This document shows, piece after piece, positions 10,695 to 22,929 of a DNA stretch of 64,000 bases (the stretch's first letter is position 1; each line of letters starts with the position of its first letter). The notes under the pieces are model-generated. The model saw only the letters and a list, made by a program, of their open reading frames with translations. It was not told the DNA's origin and ran no database searches. Position numbers and translations under genes: made by a program. This DNA comes from Paraspadella gotoi (lineage: Eukaryota; Chaetognatha): assembly GCA_051294375.1 (NCBI GenBank), contig CM119265.1, forward strand, positions 19,271,642 to 19,335,641, read 5' to 3'.

Positions 10695-11400
10695 GTGAGG
10701 GGAGGGACTCAATGGGTTATGTTGTTCCCTTTCTTTGAGAAGGATGTTTTTGTGTTTTTGCGTAAGTCTTATGTGATGACCGTGACGGCGCAGTTAGTTA
10801 TGTTTATTTTAGCCGTTAGCCGTTAGCCCATCCGCCTATTGGCCGGTTCCAGCTGAGTTTCGACCAATCAGAGAGTTTGATTCCATTGCGGTGATTTATT
10901 CCCGAGTCTCTGATACGGTTCCATGCGGTTCCATTTGATTCCATCTTTCTGGATTCTTAGACTTCCTATAATGAGAGCAAACCCCAATAATGCACGGCGC
11001 TTGTTAATTTTTAAAAACAGATCAAAGCACTTTTCATTTATTCGAGAGTCTTCTTTAGTTTTATTCAATCGATATTTATTTCGAAACATTAACGAAATTA
11101 TCAACAATGTTAACTAAACGAAACTCGCCCGTCGCCAAAACTTAAATGGTCTCCCTCTAGGGCACATCACATAAAATCACCGCCAGTGAATTCCCTCAAA
11201 AAAGAAAGGACTTTCACTTTCCGCCCTCAACTACGTAAAGACCACTTATCGTCAAAAAGCACTTGGTCTTTGGTCTTTAAATTCGTCCTTTCACCGATCC
11301 GTACACTTCCGGGGATTTTTTCTCTGCGCGTCTTACACCTACTCAGACGCCTCGAGCGGCGTTGTTTAGTCCGTTAACCGCCGACGCCTACCCTTGGCTC
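10695..11400. promoter_or_regulatory. Polycystin intron 7, left part; upstream region of the nested peptide gene
   Basis: No exon was recognised. Several ATTGG/CCAAT pentamers lie at about 10838-10872. The composition shifts to higher GC towards 11400, where the nested gene's TATA box lies. Confidence 0.4.
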
Positions 11401-11407
11401 GTTTGGG

Positions 11408-11415
11408 TATAAAAG
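11408..11415 (+). promoter_or_regulatory. TATA box of the nested secreted-peptide gene
   Basis: TATAAAAG in a GC-rich setting, 92 bases upstream of the ATG at 11507. This predicts a transcription start near 11438. It supports an independent gene rather than polycystin exons. Confidence 0.7.
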
Positions 11416-11506
11416 ACGCCGCGCAAACCGAAGAGGCGTCAGTGACCGAAGAAACTTGAGAGACGAATTCCAACGATCCTTTTCCATCTTCAAACCAAAA
11501 TCCAAT

Positions 11507-13427
11507 ATGATGACTCTCTCCGGGAAAGTCTTGTCTCGTCCAACGACGCCGGTTGACGACGCAGACAAGAGCGGCGTCCCTCTTCTCCGCGTTCGATCAT
11601 CGATCGCGGAGTCGAATCGACGTCGGCGTCGTTTTTTCGCCAAGAGATTTTTCTTCGTTCCGCTTTTGTTTTTGTTGGCGGCGTGCGCAGCCGAAGCCGC
11701 ACCCTCTTCGGCATCAGCCGTGGCGACGCCGCCGAGCAATCTCGTCGCCGCTTCGTCGACGAAGCGGGAATCGGCGCCGGGTTCCGCGAATCAGAGAGAG
11801 AAGAGAAGCGACGCCGAGATTGAATCGGCGATGATTCCTGCGCCGGAAGAAGCTGCATCGGCGGCTTCAGCGGCGTCGGCAGCCGCTTTGGCGGTGGCGG
11901 CGGTCAATCTTTTGCTGGCGACGGGATCCGACGAATTTACGGCGTCGAACGGCGCCGCTTACGAGCCTCTCGACGACAATGCGGCGCCGCCTCCTCCGCT
12001 GGAGACCGGCTCCGGGCAGAGCGCCTGGCAGCAACTGCCGCAACTTCCGCCGCTGCAGCCGCGGCCAACGCAATGGTCCAAGCGGCGACCATCTTGGAAG
12101 CGGGACGCGCCGTCCTTTCTTCCGACCAAGTATCACCACCACTTCCACTCAAGATGGGAGCAGCGGCAGAAGGATCGGGCGCAGCAGGCGATGGCCGGGG
12201 CGCCGCAGGCACAGCAGGCGCTGCCACACCCCGCTGAAGACGACGTCTTCGACAGGCTGAGGAGGAGGTTCCAGAATCAATTCTACAGACGGCTGGCAGG
12301 GAGGCCATTCTTGAACGACGACTACGACGACGAGGTGATGAAAGAGATCAATCAATTAATTATTCACTCATATCTATCACTCAATCAATCAAGTCATCGA
12401 TTTTTCTCGTTTGTAACATTTCGTGACAGTAAAAATTTAAAAAGATTAATGATAGTCGGTTTTGAAGGTCTCGGTCTGGCATTTTATATGATATATAATT
12501 CAACATATTTGTCATGAGTCTTCTTTTTCGGAGAAGTGGTAAGTCTTGCCCAGAAGTCCTGTCACCACATTTAAGGAAAAACTCATGGATTTATTGGATG
12601 AAATCAAAACGAGATTTATTCTGAAAATAATAAGGTGACGATGAGACAACGCAGAAGTCCAGATCAATTCTACTGAAACTAACTAACTAACTTACTAGAT
12701 AAGAGGATCAGAGGCAAGAGTTGTTTTGACAGTTCCATTGATTCTGCAAGCTGATTGGTCGTTGCCATTTTCTCGTCGACCTATCACAATCCGATGATTC
12801 CAATTCTGCGGATTTTACCCGATCGTCTGATACGATTTTGATTTTGATTTTGATTCTGATTTATATTTGATTTCACTTTAGGTGAGGTTGAGTCTCCTGC
12901 GATGACAATAAAAGGTAAAAAAAAATCAAAAGTTTATCGACAAATATGATGAGTTCATTGGGGCCTAGAAGTTAATACTAAACGTCTCAAGACTTATTAG
13001 AATTATGTAAAAATTGATCCATCTAAAAATGCCAGACAGCAGGCTATAATTTAAGTATCTAGGTTGAAGGGACTCTGAGATATCGCTACAGGAAATGTTA
13101 CAATTGAAAAAAAAACATACTGTAATTAATCAACCCATCACCAATTAATCAATCATTCAAGTTTTATCTTCTAATCCACTTCATCTACCTCAGTACAACC
13201 GACCTCCGGTCTTCGTCAGCCGGCGCCAACAAGCAACCGTCTTCGCTCGCGCGGATTTTTGCCGCCTCACCTGCAACTACTGCAAGGAAAGCTCTGCCGT
13301 CCCTTACCCGGTGGCGCGGCTTTGCCAGTCTCAGTGCTTAGAAGGGCGCGGTCGTTCGTACAACACTTGCATGGCCGTGTACAACCAGCGGGCCAGGTTG
13401 CAACAAGGCACCACCGTTAGCGGTTGA
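11507..13427 (+). CDS. Secreted cysteine-rich peptide precursor, nested in polycystin intron 7
   Basis: Two exons (11507-12334 and 13194-13427, joined in phase 0) give 353 residues. An Arg-rich N-terminus (residues 38-47) precedes a hydrophobic core (FFFVPLLFLLAACAAEA, about 48-64), read as a long signal peptide or signal anchor. Then comes a low-complexity Ala/Pro/Gln-rich region with dibasic sites (TKRES, REKRSD, SKRRPSWKRDAP), typical of processed prohormones. The second exon encodes six cysteines at 299, 303, 306, 320, 324 and 335. Spacing of the last five, C-x2-C-x13-C-x3-C-x10-C, is close to the ITP/CHH hormone family (C-x2-C-x12-C-x3-C-x8-C), but the first cysteine is only four residues upstream, so homology is unproven. 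A released C-terminal peptide is inference. The intron between the exons carries a transposon-like insertion. AATAAA lies at 13636, inside a repeat. Confidence 0.8.
12395..13130 (-). mobile_element. MITE-like element in the nested gene's intron, inverted relative to 31907-32835
   Basis: 12400-12530 is the reverse complement of about 32690-32830, and 12890-13125 of about 31905-32125; the middle differs. The right end, AAAACATACTG followed by TA, matches the terminal inverted repeat of the other copy. The left end is worn. No transposase is present. Confidence 0.7.
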
Positions 13428-13539
13428 GACGTAGCGTTTAGATTGGTCTGGCCAGGGCTGATTGCCGGTAGAAATTGTAATAAGGGGAAACGGCGTTGCA
13501 TTTTGTTTTTAATTTTTAGAAATATTTTTGATTTTTTTC

Positions 13540-14070
13540 CTTTGGAGACAGTTTGAATTTAGTTTTGACAACGATTTTGTTTTATTATAAACAGACATGT
13601 TTCTGCTTAATTTCAAGCCTTCTTCAGCTTGAAATAATAAAACAAAATAATATTGAAGTAATCCTTTCTTTTTCGTTGTTAGTAGTGATTAGAGAATTGA
13701 CAAATTTTTTGTTTGCAACAAATTTTATTTAAATTGAACAAACATGTTTCGACTTGCTTTACAAGCCTTCATTGGGACGAGGTGTTTGATCATTAGACAT
13801 ATTGAAGTAATCCTTTCTTTTTCGTTGTTAGTAGTGATTAGAAAATTGACAAAGTTTTTGTTTGCAACGAATTGTATTTAAATTGAACATGTTTCGACAT
13901 ATTTAAATTGAACATGTTTCGACTTGCTTTACAAGCCTTAAATAAAATTCGTTGCAAACAAAAACTTTGTCAATTCTCTAAACAAAATAATAAAACAAAA
14001 TCGTTGTCAAAACTAAATTCAAACTGTCTCTAATTGTCTCAAACAACGAAAAGAAAGGATTTATATCATA
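13540..14070. mobile_element. Nested inverted-repeat element with hammerhead-like motifs
   Basis: The ends are inverted copies of each other (GACAGTTTGAATTTAGTTTT at about 13546 against its complement ending near 14033). Inside are two direct copies (13660-13765 and 13800-13925) and further inverted pieces. Four patches carry ACATGTTTC followed by CAAGCC or AAGCCTTCTTCAG, the complement of CTGAAGAAGG...GAAACATGT. Such motifs occur with Penelope-type elements and hammerhead ribozymes. The family assignment is inference. Confidence 0.55.
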
Positions 14071-15037
14071 ATGATTTTTTTCCTCGAAAGTCTTGACATG
14101 AAAAAAAAATTGTGTTTGGGTGAAGCCTGAGAAAATGTTTCGGCGATCGGAAATAAAACACGGCGAAATGTTTAAGAGATTTCGAGTTTACGGATTGTTT
14201 TAGTTTAAATGTATTGTCTTCTTCAGTTCATACAAAATGTCATTTTAAAGTTTGATAACTTGTCAATGATAATGAATTATATTGATTGTAATGATATAAA
14301 AATATTCTAGATTTTATCTTACAAAATGTTTTTGCTTTTTTTTCTTGATTCTCATTAATTAATTCTCGTTTGAAATAAATACATATCTAATGATTTGCAG
14401 TTTTGACATCTGTGTGAAATAAAACTGTCTGCTTCATTCTCTTTGAAAATGTAATGTATCAAATCGCTTGAATATATTTAAGCGATTTAAACTAATAACA
14501 AATTATTATTCTAAACGTTTTCCTGCTGTAGTCAAATGGTATTATTGATAAAATTGTATTTGAATTATTTTGAATTTTCTTTATTAACTGTTAATTATAT
14601 GTCATGAACTGAGCCTCTGCATACGAAACCGATTAAAGCATCCCAAATTAAATTCGTTATTTCATAATGAAGAAAGAAAAGATGATTCGAAAGCTAGAGA
14701 CTACGGTTTGGAATAAATGAGTAAAAAAATAAATAAATTAACAAATAAATAAATGAACAAATAAACAAATATATTAATTAATGAATAAATAAAATTAGAT
14801 CCAATGCCTTAATAAATGAATTTATAATCCGATAAAGCGATTAAATTAATAAATAAATGAATAAAAGAAAGAAGAAATAAATAAATAACTGATAGAACGA
14901 TAAAAAGAATAATAAATGAATGAATGAAAGAATGAATGAATGAATGAATGAATGAATGAATGAATGAATGAATGAATGAATGAATAAATCCATCCATCAA
15001 TCAATCAATGTCTCTATCTGTCCCCAACACCGACCAG
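14071..15037. other. Rest of polycystin intron 7; AAAT-rich and an AATG microsatellite
   Basis: 14705-14920 is rich in AAATAAAT-like repeats. 14918-14986 is an AATG tract of about 15 units. No exon or RNA gene was recognised before the acceptor at 15037. Confidence 0.7.
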
Positions 15038-15941
15038 GCGGATTCGCTTCCACCATCGGATCTACTTTCTTCGGTCGAACGACGGATCAAGCGAAGCCTG
15101 ACGTGGAGTCGGCCGACTTGCTCGACCACGGGATCATCCTCGCGCCCTACTTCCGGTCCAAAACCGTCGTCAAAGCTTTCGTCGCCGAATTGCAGGACAC
15201 TCAGCCGATTTCGTTTTTGGTGAGAAAAAGGGAGGCAATGACGTTAGCTTGTGGAGACACCTAAAAGTCGACGCAAGAGAGAGTTGGCCTCTTTGCCCTC
15301 GGGTGACAGTTTCTGACCCACAACATTTTTACAGGTCTTCAGACCGAACTGTACTTCCGGAGAATACTGCGTGTTGACGAACAGTTGCGCCGAAGAAGAG
15401 AAATGCAATCGGTCTTGTTTGGTAAGTCGGCGAGACGACACCTTAACTGATTCCTAATCTTGCTATTTTACTGACGATTGTATGAATGTATGTATGCATA
15501 ACTGTATAAGAAGAATTCCTTTTCAATCCAACTACGCCACAGGCTTGCAACGGAGGCCCCTTTATTATTTTTAATCCTGACATGAACTACAAAATAGTAG
15601 AGGAATTTATTCCGTCTTCCATCGAAATGTCAAAGGTCTATGAATTGACGGCACCGATAGAAGTTTTGCCGGGTAACTAAAAAAAAAAACATTTATTAAA
15701 TTGATATACGAAATGATGAAACGCCTCAAAAGTTTAAAATTATTTTTACCCCCAAATCAGGCGACGTGATTGGCTGGAAATCAACAACCAATTACCCGCG
15801 GATCATTGATTCGCCAATGGAACGGGGGTGAGTTCATCGGCTCAATATTATTTTTTGGAGGCTAAGTAGGTCCTTTTTTAATTTAATTATTTCATGCTCT
15901 TTTGTATTTTAATTTTCCTTTATTTCTCTCTCTCTCTTTCT

Positions 15942-15981
<40 letters not shown>

Positions 15982-16377
15982 CGTCTCTCTCAAGATTTTT
16001 CGCGCGGGTGAGCGGTGATATCACTTCTATCTACTATACCGCCACCTCTGGGAAACTCGGCGGAAGTTTCGCGTTGCAGGTCTCGCCTTTGAAATGTTAT
16101 ATACTATGTAATTAATATGTGATATACGTAGAACTAGATAATATAGAATTTTAACATATTACGAAACAAAAATTTAACTTATTTAATTATATTAATTTTT
16201 GTCCCAGGCATTCGTAGAAAAACCCTTCGGCGCCGTCATCACCACGACTTTGGAAAAGTCAGGAAATTATTCATTCGAAGTCAAACTTGACAATCCGCTG
16301 CCAACTGTTCCGCAGGAAATGATGTTGGAAAACGTGCTCGTGGGTGGGTGGAACAATCAATTTGTCAATCAATTCAT

Positions 16378-16472
<95 letters not shown>

Positions 16473-16892
16473 AAACATGACCAAACATCATCCATCAATC
16501 AATCAACCAATCAATCAATCTAGGCGACTTCATCGACTTCGCCATCTTCGAAGCTCCGATCTTCGCCGCCGTCGATTCTGCCGTCAACTTCGTCGTCGCC
16601 GATCATTTGGGCGAAGTCGACGCCAGATACGATTGGGACTTTGGCGACCCGACCGGCGCCGGGTGCACCGGTAGGGATTTTTGTCGTTGGATGGGGTGGA
16701 ACTTTGAGCTACTTCTACCATACTACTTCTTTCCTCCACAGGCTGCGTCGACGGCGCCGTCAAGGATCACGAGGGCAAAACTATCGCCTACACGTTCTCA
16801 CGACCGGGCGCCTATAAGGTGCGCCTCAGAGTCCACACGCCCGTCGACGAAAAAGAGAACGAAACTATCGTTACCGTTCAGGAAAAAATCGA
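15038..16892 (+). CDS. Polycystin-1-like protein, exons 8-15: ectodomain to first clear PKD repeat
   Basis: Exons 15038-15219, 15335-15421, 15543-15672, 15761-15827, 15995-16079, 16208-16343, 16524-16670 and 16742-16892. Exon 8 joins exon 7 in phase 1 across the intron that holds the peptide gene. Exon 9 is cysteine-rich (PNCTSGEYCVLTNSC, KCNRSC). Exon 11 has GDVIGWKSTTNYPRI. Exons 14-15 form a PKD-type beta-sandwich with the diagnostic YDWDFGDPTG motif (near residue 530) and end TIVTVQEKIE, the usual last strand of a PKD repeat. These repeats form the stalk of the receptor outside the cell. Introns contain CT, GAAA and AATC microsatellites that lie outside the coding sequence. Confidence 0.87.
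16376..16474. repeat. (GAAA)n microsatellite in polycystin intron 13
   Basis: About 25 uninterrupted GAAA/AAAG units. Open frames on both strands through this tract are artefacts. Confidence 0.97.
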
Positions 16893-17208
16893 GTAAGTTT
16901 TTAATAGAAAGGTAAGAAACAGAATGAAGGTGAGGGGAAAGAGTGAGAAAATCAAGGAGAAAATTGGATAAGGAATGATGACACAGATGATACAGTAGAA
17001 AGATATCATAAATGACTTTGGTTCTGACCGAAGAAGAAATTCCATCTGAGGGTGCTTATAATTATAGTTCATTGTTAATTAACGATTTATATAAAGAACA
17101 GCAGTAACATGTACAAATCTCGATAGGTTTATTCATCCATAGACCAAATTTGGTCGGAAAAGTTTGTAATTAACATTTCAGCAAAAACGTTAACGTCTGG
17201 TTTATTTT

Positions 17209-20200
17209 TCATCCAACTATAGTTCCGGCTAAGTTGACATCGAACGTTGGAGTGCAACCGCTGTAGGCGATGATCTTATGCGTTAACCAGTCTTTTCTGT
17301 GTCCAAAATGGCAGATCCTGGCAGCAGGGGAAGGAAGTTATGATAGATTTGGATTAATTTAGAATTAGGTTCAGGGATCAAGGAACAGGTTGCTTTTGAA
17401 GAGTGCCGAAATCAAATTAAGATTAAGCCGAATTATAAAAGAATTTAAGTGTGTAAACCAATATGATACAAAATGAAAATGGGAAAATATGATTACATAT
17501 TTATCAATATAAGATAAAATGTAGCCAAGCATTAATTTAAAATCTAACATGTATTGACGTTGTTAGACCTCACCTGTATTGTCCCGCTGTCTCTTCTCTC
17601 GGAATCTTCCACTCCGCGGTAACTCTCGATTCCGAAAGTCCCTTACGCCGCCAAATGAATTTGGTCTCCCAATCGGCGTCGGAGTAGACTCGAGTCCAAG
17701 AGCCGTCGTCAAACCTCTCCACCGAGAGGTAGGAGCTTTCCAGCATTAGGTCGTTTCGAGGATTGCCGGCCTGGAACTCGACGGAGACCGTGTCGCCTTT
17801 TTAAGGGGAATGAGAGAATGAGTTCGGGTCGGACTGGGATAGCTAAGGACTGAGAACTAGTGTTCATAAGTAATTTTATTTTTAGGACTAAGTGATAATT
17901 TGTATGAGGTCTATTAAAGTGGAGCTTTTAGGAACAAAAATTTTATTTGAGATATTTCTCAATGATAATTATATGTATAGTAGTATAATTATTAAGTACA
18001 GGGTGGAACAGTATTAAGTATTAAGTATAAAGTACAGAGTGGAACAGTATTAAAAATTACAATATATTTGTAGTAATAACTTTACAAAATTGAAATTTTT
18101 TAAAAGGACTTTTTTAAAATTTTTTGATAGATTTTGATTCCTCATAAATAGATAAACGAAAAGTATAAAAAACTTTTTTTTATATTTCTGATATCTTCAG
18201 AGCCATAAATAAAAAAAATTAAATATTAACATTTTCACTCTCTGTAAAAGAAACTATTATAGAATGAAATGTTTTATTAAATTATTATGGCCTTAACATT
18301 AAAATATCAAATTTTATCCATTTATAAGGATATGACTACAAAAAAAAGGATTTCTGATACTGTTACACTCAAAATTTTTTTCAAGGGCTTTATTTTTAAA
18401 ATCTACATCTACAAAGGCAACAAAAAATATCGTGACATCTGTAATTCTTTTCGTCACTCCATCCTAACGTCTATTTCCTCAAATGTTGAGCCCTGTACTT
18501 TTATGCATGATAAATTTGATCATAGTTTTTCATTTCACCATCATATTTCTCCCTGTTATCCTTAATACACGCCTTTTATATTTGCATTAATATCTCTTGA
18601 CTTGCCTTGCTTGTACAATGTTGCAGGCCTTTTGAGGTTTTGCCCGTATTTGACGCCAAAAGGCGCGGTGTCAAAGTAAACGGGCAAAATAAACGTCATC
18701 TGTTTTTTCTTGAGGTTGGCCGGCCTTGGTCCGGCGTCGACCGGCCGGCCCGTCGCAAGATTGTCGGCCATTCGTTCAAAGTTCTGGATGTAGGCTTCCA
18801 GAGTGTTGGGGCCGTAAATGGTGGACGCCCCTTCGTACCTCTGAGCTTCGTATTCTTGGCTGGGATAAGGAAAAGTTAGTCAGTTTGTCTTTCTTTCGTG
18901 ATGTCTATTGGTGAGTAACATTTCCTAAGCATTCGACTCTTTTACTCACCGACATTTAATAGTTAATTTTAACTCAATCGTGAGGCGACTTACCACCGAT
19001 CGATTCCTACTCCAAATCTTACTCCTAACTCCTAACCATGTTGTGATGTAATCCGAGTACGAATTCGACAATCCCGCCACAACCGCAGTCGTATCCCCTG
19101 GCGCTCCGCGACCCTTCAGCACCTCGACGACCCTCTCCCGCAGTCTCCGTCCGGACATAGTGGTGAACTCCCCCGGCACGGCGAGAATGGCTAGGCTGCC
19201 CAAGCTGATCATCTGAATGTCCACTACGTCCGGTTGCCACATGTAGGGGAAACTCATTTCTCCCGAATCGACGAGAATGGGTTTATCGCCATGACATTTC
19301 TTCTGCTCGTTCGAGGGCTTTTTGAATAGATTCTTGACGAAGTTCCAGAATGGATTGCCCTTAGTGTCGCCCTGTTGTGAAATTTAAAAAAAAAAAAGAA
19401 GAAAAAAAATAAGAAAATAATCATCAAAAATCAAGGGGGAAAAACCTGCGTGAAGTCGAAGGCCCCAGCGCCGTCTATCGTACCGGCGGCGAAGCTCATG
19501 CCCATCGCTGGTTTGCAGGTCTTCTCAGAATGAGTCGAGTTGATCTTGACTATTTGTCGAGTCATGTCGAGAAACTGATGCCTGTAAATGATTGCCTGGC
19601 TCAGTGTTCTGCGTTCAGTGTTCTTCTTATGATTTGTTTATTTTTAAATAACAACCTTACTCTGTCAAATAGTCAATTATTTTCCCTAAGTCCCCAATTT
19701 GTCCCTTCTGACCTGTAAGCCAGACGGCCCTTCAACTTTTTGTTCGCTGAATGCCACAACTCCAAGGCCTTGTCCGCCTGATGCTGCCCGATGATCCTGG
19801 CGCTCTCATACATGTTGCGCCCGGGTCCCGATGCGATGCAGTTCTTGGTGGATTCGCCGCATTGGCTGGTCACGTAGTTGCAGGGAAGGCCAGTGTCGAT
19901 GCAAATGGGGCCTTTGGAAGGAGTTCAAGAATAAAAAAATTTACAGCATTAAGGTAGAATCGGGGTCGGTACGGCATTTTCGTGCCTTTGATGTTGGGAG
20001 AGACGTCGCCGAGGTTGGAGTTGGCGAAGGCGGCGACGAAAGGAGCTTGACGTTGCTTCGTGTTGAAGCGTCGCTCGATCACTTGCGCCGCGTAACCCTG
20101 TAGAGAAATGGTTTTGAAAAAAATGGACTGAGCTTGATGAATGCAATGCAATTCAATACACCTGTGTCACCGACCTTATTGTCCGAGCTGACGAGCTTGT

Positions 20201-22289
20201 TGGTGTTGTTCATCGACGTCGGATGAACGGCGAACCAGTTGATCATCCCGATCTCTTCTCCGTCCACGCCGACAATCTTATTGGACGAAAAATATGGAAT
20301 TGTGGTAGAAGTAGACAATTATATTTTATTTATTTATTCTCTCAAAATGTGAAAAGCTTCATGTTATAAACTTGACGCGGACAAATATTGAGAGAGACTA
20401 GACCGAGGCGCAATTTACTGTGACCATGGAGGTTCGTTTACGAAAGGTACGGTAACGGGAACAAATTAAGAATTTCTGATTAGTTATTAATCTTCGTGTT
20501 GTTTCGGCTACTTTTAATGAAATGAATAACCGCCCCGTCGCCCAACCTTCAACAAAGTCATTAGAGTGTCCGTGTTCCGCGCGTATCGCTGCCCTCTCGC
20601 CGTCGGATTGACCTCGTACGCGAACGGACTGCGGTTGAGGTTAGAGCCGACGAGGTCGCCCGACGCGAGGAGAATGTTGGCCGGTCGGACGTTGTCGTGC
20701 GCCCGGTCGATGCTCAGAAGGATGCCCGTCACGAGGGCATCGAACGTTTGCCTGCATGAGAAAAAGATTCTTATGTCGCAGTGCCTTTTTTTCACTTTCT
20801 TCCTCTTAACTGAAGTAATTATTATCTCTTCTCTTTTCTCCTTTTTTTTCTTTTTCTTTCTTTTCTTTTCTTTTCTTTCTTTCTTTCTTTCTTTCTTTCT
20901 TTTCTTTCTTTTCTTTCTTTCTTTCTTTCTTTTCTTCTTTTCTTTCTTTCTTTCTTTCTTTCTTTCTTTTTTTCTTTCTTTCTTTTCTTCTTTCTCTTTA
21001 TTATTTACTCGTGAAATCCAAGGTTAGTGATCTGAAATAGCACGAATTGCAAGTATCCTCCCGGTCCGGGAGTGGGTGTGTGTGCTGCTGATACAAACGT
21101 TCGAATCGTTGTACAACCCTGAAGTGACAAGAGTAACAGGTGAAACCCTTCACTCATGAGAGTTCATTCTCACATAACGAAATCGTACATATAACAAACG
21201 GCCCGATCAAATCTTGTTGTCTACCTTTGTATTTCTCTTGAAGTTTTTCGATGACCTTCAGTACGAACAAGTTGCGACGATCGATCATCCCGCTTCGACG
21301 GTGACGGTAAACGACTCTATTTCCTGGAAAACGTAGTTAACTAGTTATTGTTTATAGTATAAGTTTATTTGACTACGATTAATTGAATGGAGTTCTATCA
21401 TAAAATTATTTCAAATGTGTCATGCTTCATGCAAATACTCGAGAGGACAAACTGGGACCTATGCGTCGATCCTAACAATGTTGAATTATGGTTTCAATAA
21501 AATTGGTGGCATCAAATAATAAATAAATAACCTGGTCTTTCTATAAATCCACCGTCAGGTCATTCGTTGTCGACTATATTTTATTACCAACGGGTTCCGC
21601 ATCCCACAGATTTTGTGATCTCAGCGTATCTCTCTTTCTTACACAATACAAATTAAGTCATTAACTATTTCTTATCCTTTTTGAATATTTCGCGACGCAT
21701 CTCTTCACTCTTTTCTCACCCATTTCTATCCTCAATGACGAAGGCCCTGCTGTAAAGTCTCATGTGAATGCCCTGCCTTTCTGATCGGGGTTGGCGTAGC
21801 CCATGAAGCCGATTCGACGCTGGCGCCGGTCACGTCCGCCTTTCCGGCGCCGACTTTGAACTCGAACCGTCGTCCTGTGAAATAGTGTTAATAGTTTTTA
21901 TTATTAGTTTTATTATTTTTTTATTTATTTTAATTTATTTTTATTATTATTAGTTTTTTTTTTGTTTTTTTTTTTGTAAATTTAGTTTTTCATATCAGTG
22001 TGTGTGTAAAATATTTTACTGAATTCAAGTTGTATTTTTAAGTTTCAACCGATATTAGTAGGATGAAAATGCACAGCGGTTCTCTTTAATAGTAAATTTT
22101 GAATAATTCCGCTATTAACATTGTTTTTATTCAAGATTCATTTTTAATATACTCGAAATTTGTTGCGTGTTTACTTACTTGACACGTGACTATAGACGAG
22201 AGAATGACGGTCAAACATCCCAACTGCCACGCCCACGAAACAAGAGACGGAATCCGAGAATATTTTCCGCTCAAAAAACTCGGCGCCAT
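17209..22289 (-). CDS. ASAH2-like: Neutral ceramidase, nested antisense in polycystin intron 15
   Basis: Thirteen exons, about: 22289-22179, 21874-21750, 21326-21238, 21117-21030, 20751-20547, 20276-20175, 20097-19986, 19911-19713, 19581-19446, 19371-19037, 18859-18606, 17796-17574 and 17317-17209. The enzyme hydrolyses ceramide to sphingosine and fatty acid at the cell surface or outside the cell. Exon 1 gives a signal peptide (MAPSFLSG...LGCLTVILSSIVTCQ). The catalytic signature THTHSGPGGY is in exon 4. Other family blocks: DRAHDNVRPANILL, NLNRSPFAYEVNP, GMINWFAVHPTSMNNTN, FANSNLGDVSPN, GPGRNMYESARIIG, SFAAGTIDGAGAFDFTQ, AVPGEFTTMSGRRLRE, AGLSNSYSDYITT. The C-terminal immunoglobulin-like domain is complete to the TGA at 17209. 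Exons 2-4 contain single-base indels that break the frame here; a second copy at 26.2-27.7 kb reads cleanly where this one fails, so they are likely sequencing errors. Two donors appear to be GC (18605, 19985). Confidence 0.92.
20835..20998. repeat. (TTTC)n tract in a ceramidase intron
   Basis: Irregular TTTC/TTTTC repeats; repeated with a longer, purer array at 26200-26348 in the second copy. Confidence 0.95.
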
Positions 22290-22609
22290 TTTAGGAGAAG
22301 CCATTACCGCCGCTTATGAAAAAGGGAGTGACGGAGAGAGCGAGAGAGAGCGAACGTGATGATGACTCGACGATCGACGTTTTCAGTTTGCGTCACTCAC
22401 GTAATTCGAATCGCGAAACTCCAGATTCGCCAAGCCCCAACAAATCACCTTTAAGTGTAAAAAAATAAAAATGATGTCACCGGTAAATTACGTAATCAAT
22501 GTCGCGTTTTTGTATTAAAAAAAACGTGAATTTTTAAGCCTTAATATATTTTTAGTCTCTTTAATTTGAAAAAAAATGCGGTTTTCTTGGTAAAATTTTA
22601 TTCTTGACA

Positions 22610-22835
22610 NNNNNNNNNNNNNNNNNNNNNNNNNNNNNNNNNNNNNNNNNNNNNNNNNNNNNNNNNNNNNNNNNNNNNNNNNNNNNNNNNNNNNNNNNNN
22701 NNNNNNNNNNNNNNNNNNNNNNNNNNNNNNNNNNNNNNNNNNNNNNNNNNNNNNNNNNNNNNNNNNNNNNNNNNNNNNNNNNNNNNNNNNNNNNNNNNNN
22801 NNNNNNNNNNNNNNNNNNNNNNNNNNNNNNNNNNN
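22610..22835. other. Assembly gap (N)
   Basis: 226 unknown bases, just upstream of the ceramidase start, where the first copy of the duplicated block ends. Confidence 1.
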
Positions 22836-22929
22836 TCTGCGTTGGAAATTTTCTCAAAAAGATGTTAAAAAAAAAGTTTAAATCTTTTGCGATCACTACA
22901 GTTTTTTATTGAAAGATCGTGGGTTCACG

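Noticed and set aside
11490-12355. Several overlapping open frames on both strands in the GC-rich exon
   Set aside because: They are Arg/Pro/Ala-rich shadow frames of the peptide precursor; only the 11507 frame has a signal peptide and an in-phase second exon.
14809-15000. Minus-strand frame with repeated FIHS
   Set aside because: Translation of the AATG microsatellite.
16199-16674. Lys/Glu- and Ser/Phe-rich proteins through the GAAA tract
   Set aside because: They are translations of a microsatellite across a splice donor.
20566-21027. Plus-strand protein of 153 codons
   Set aside because: It is antisense to a ceramidase exon and then runs through a TTTC repeat.
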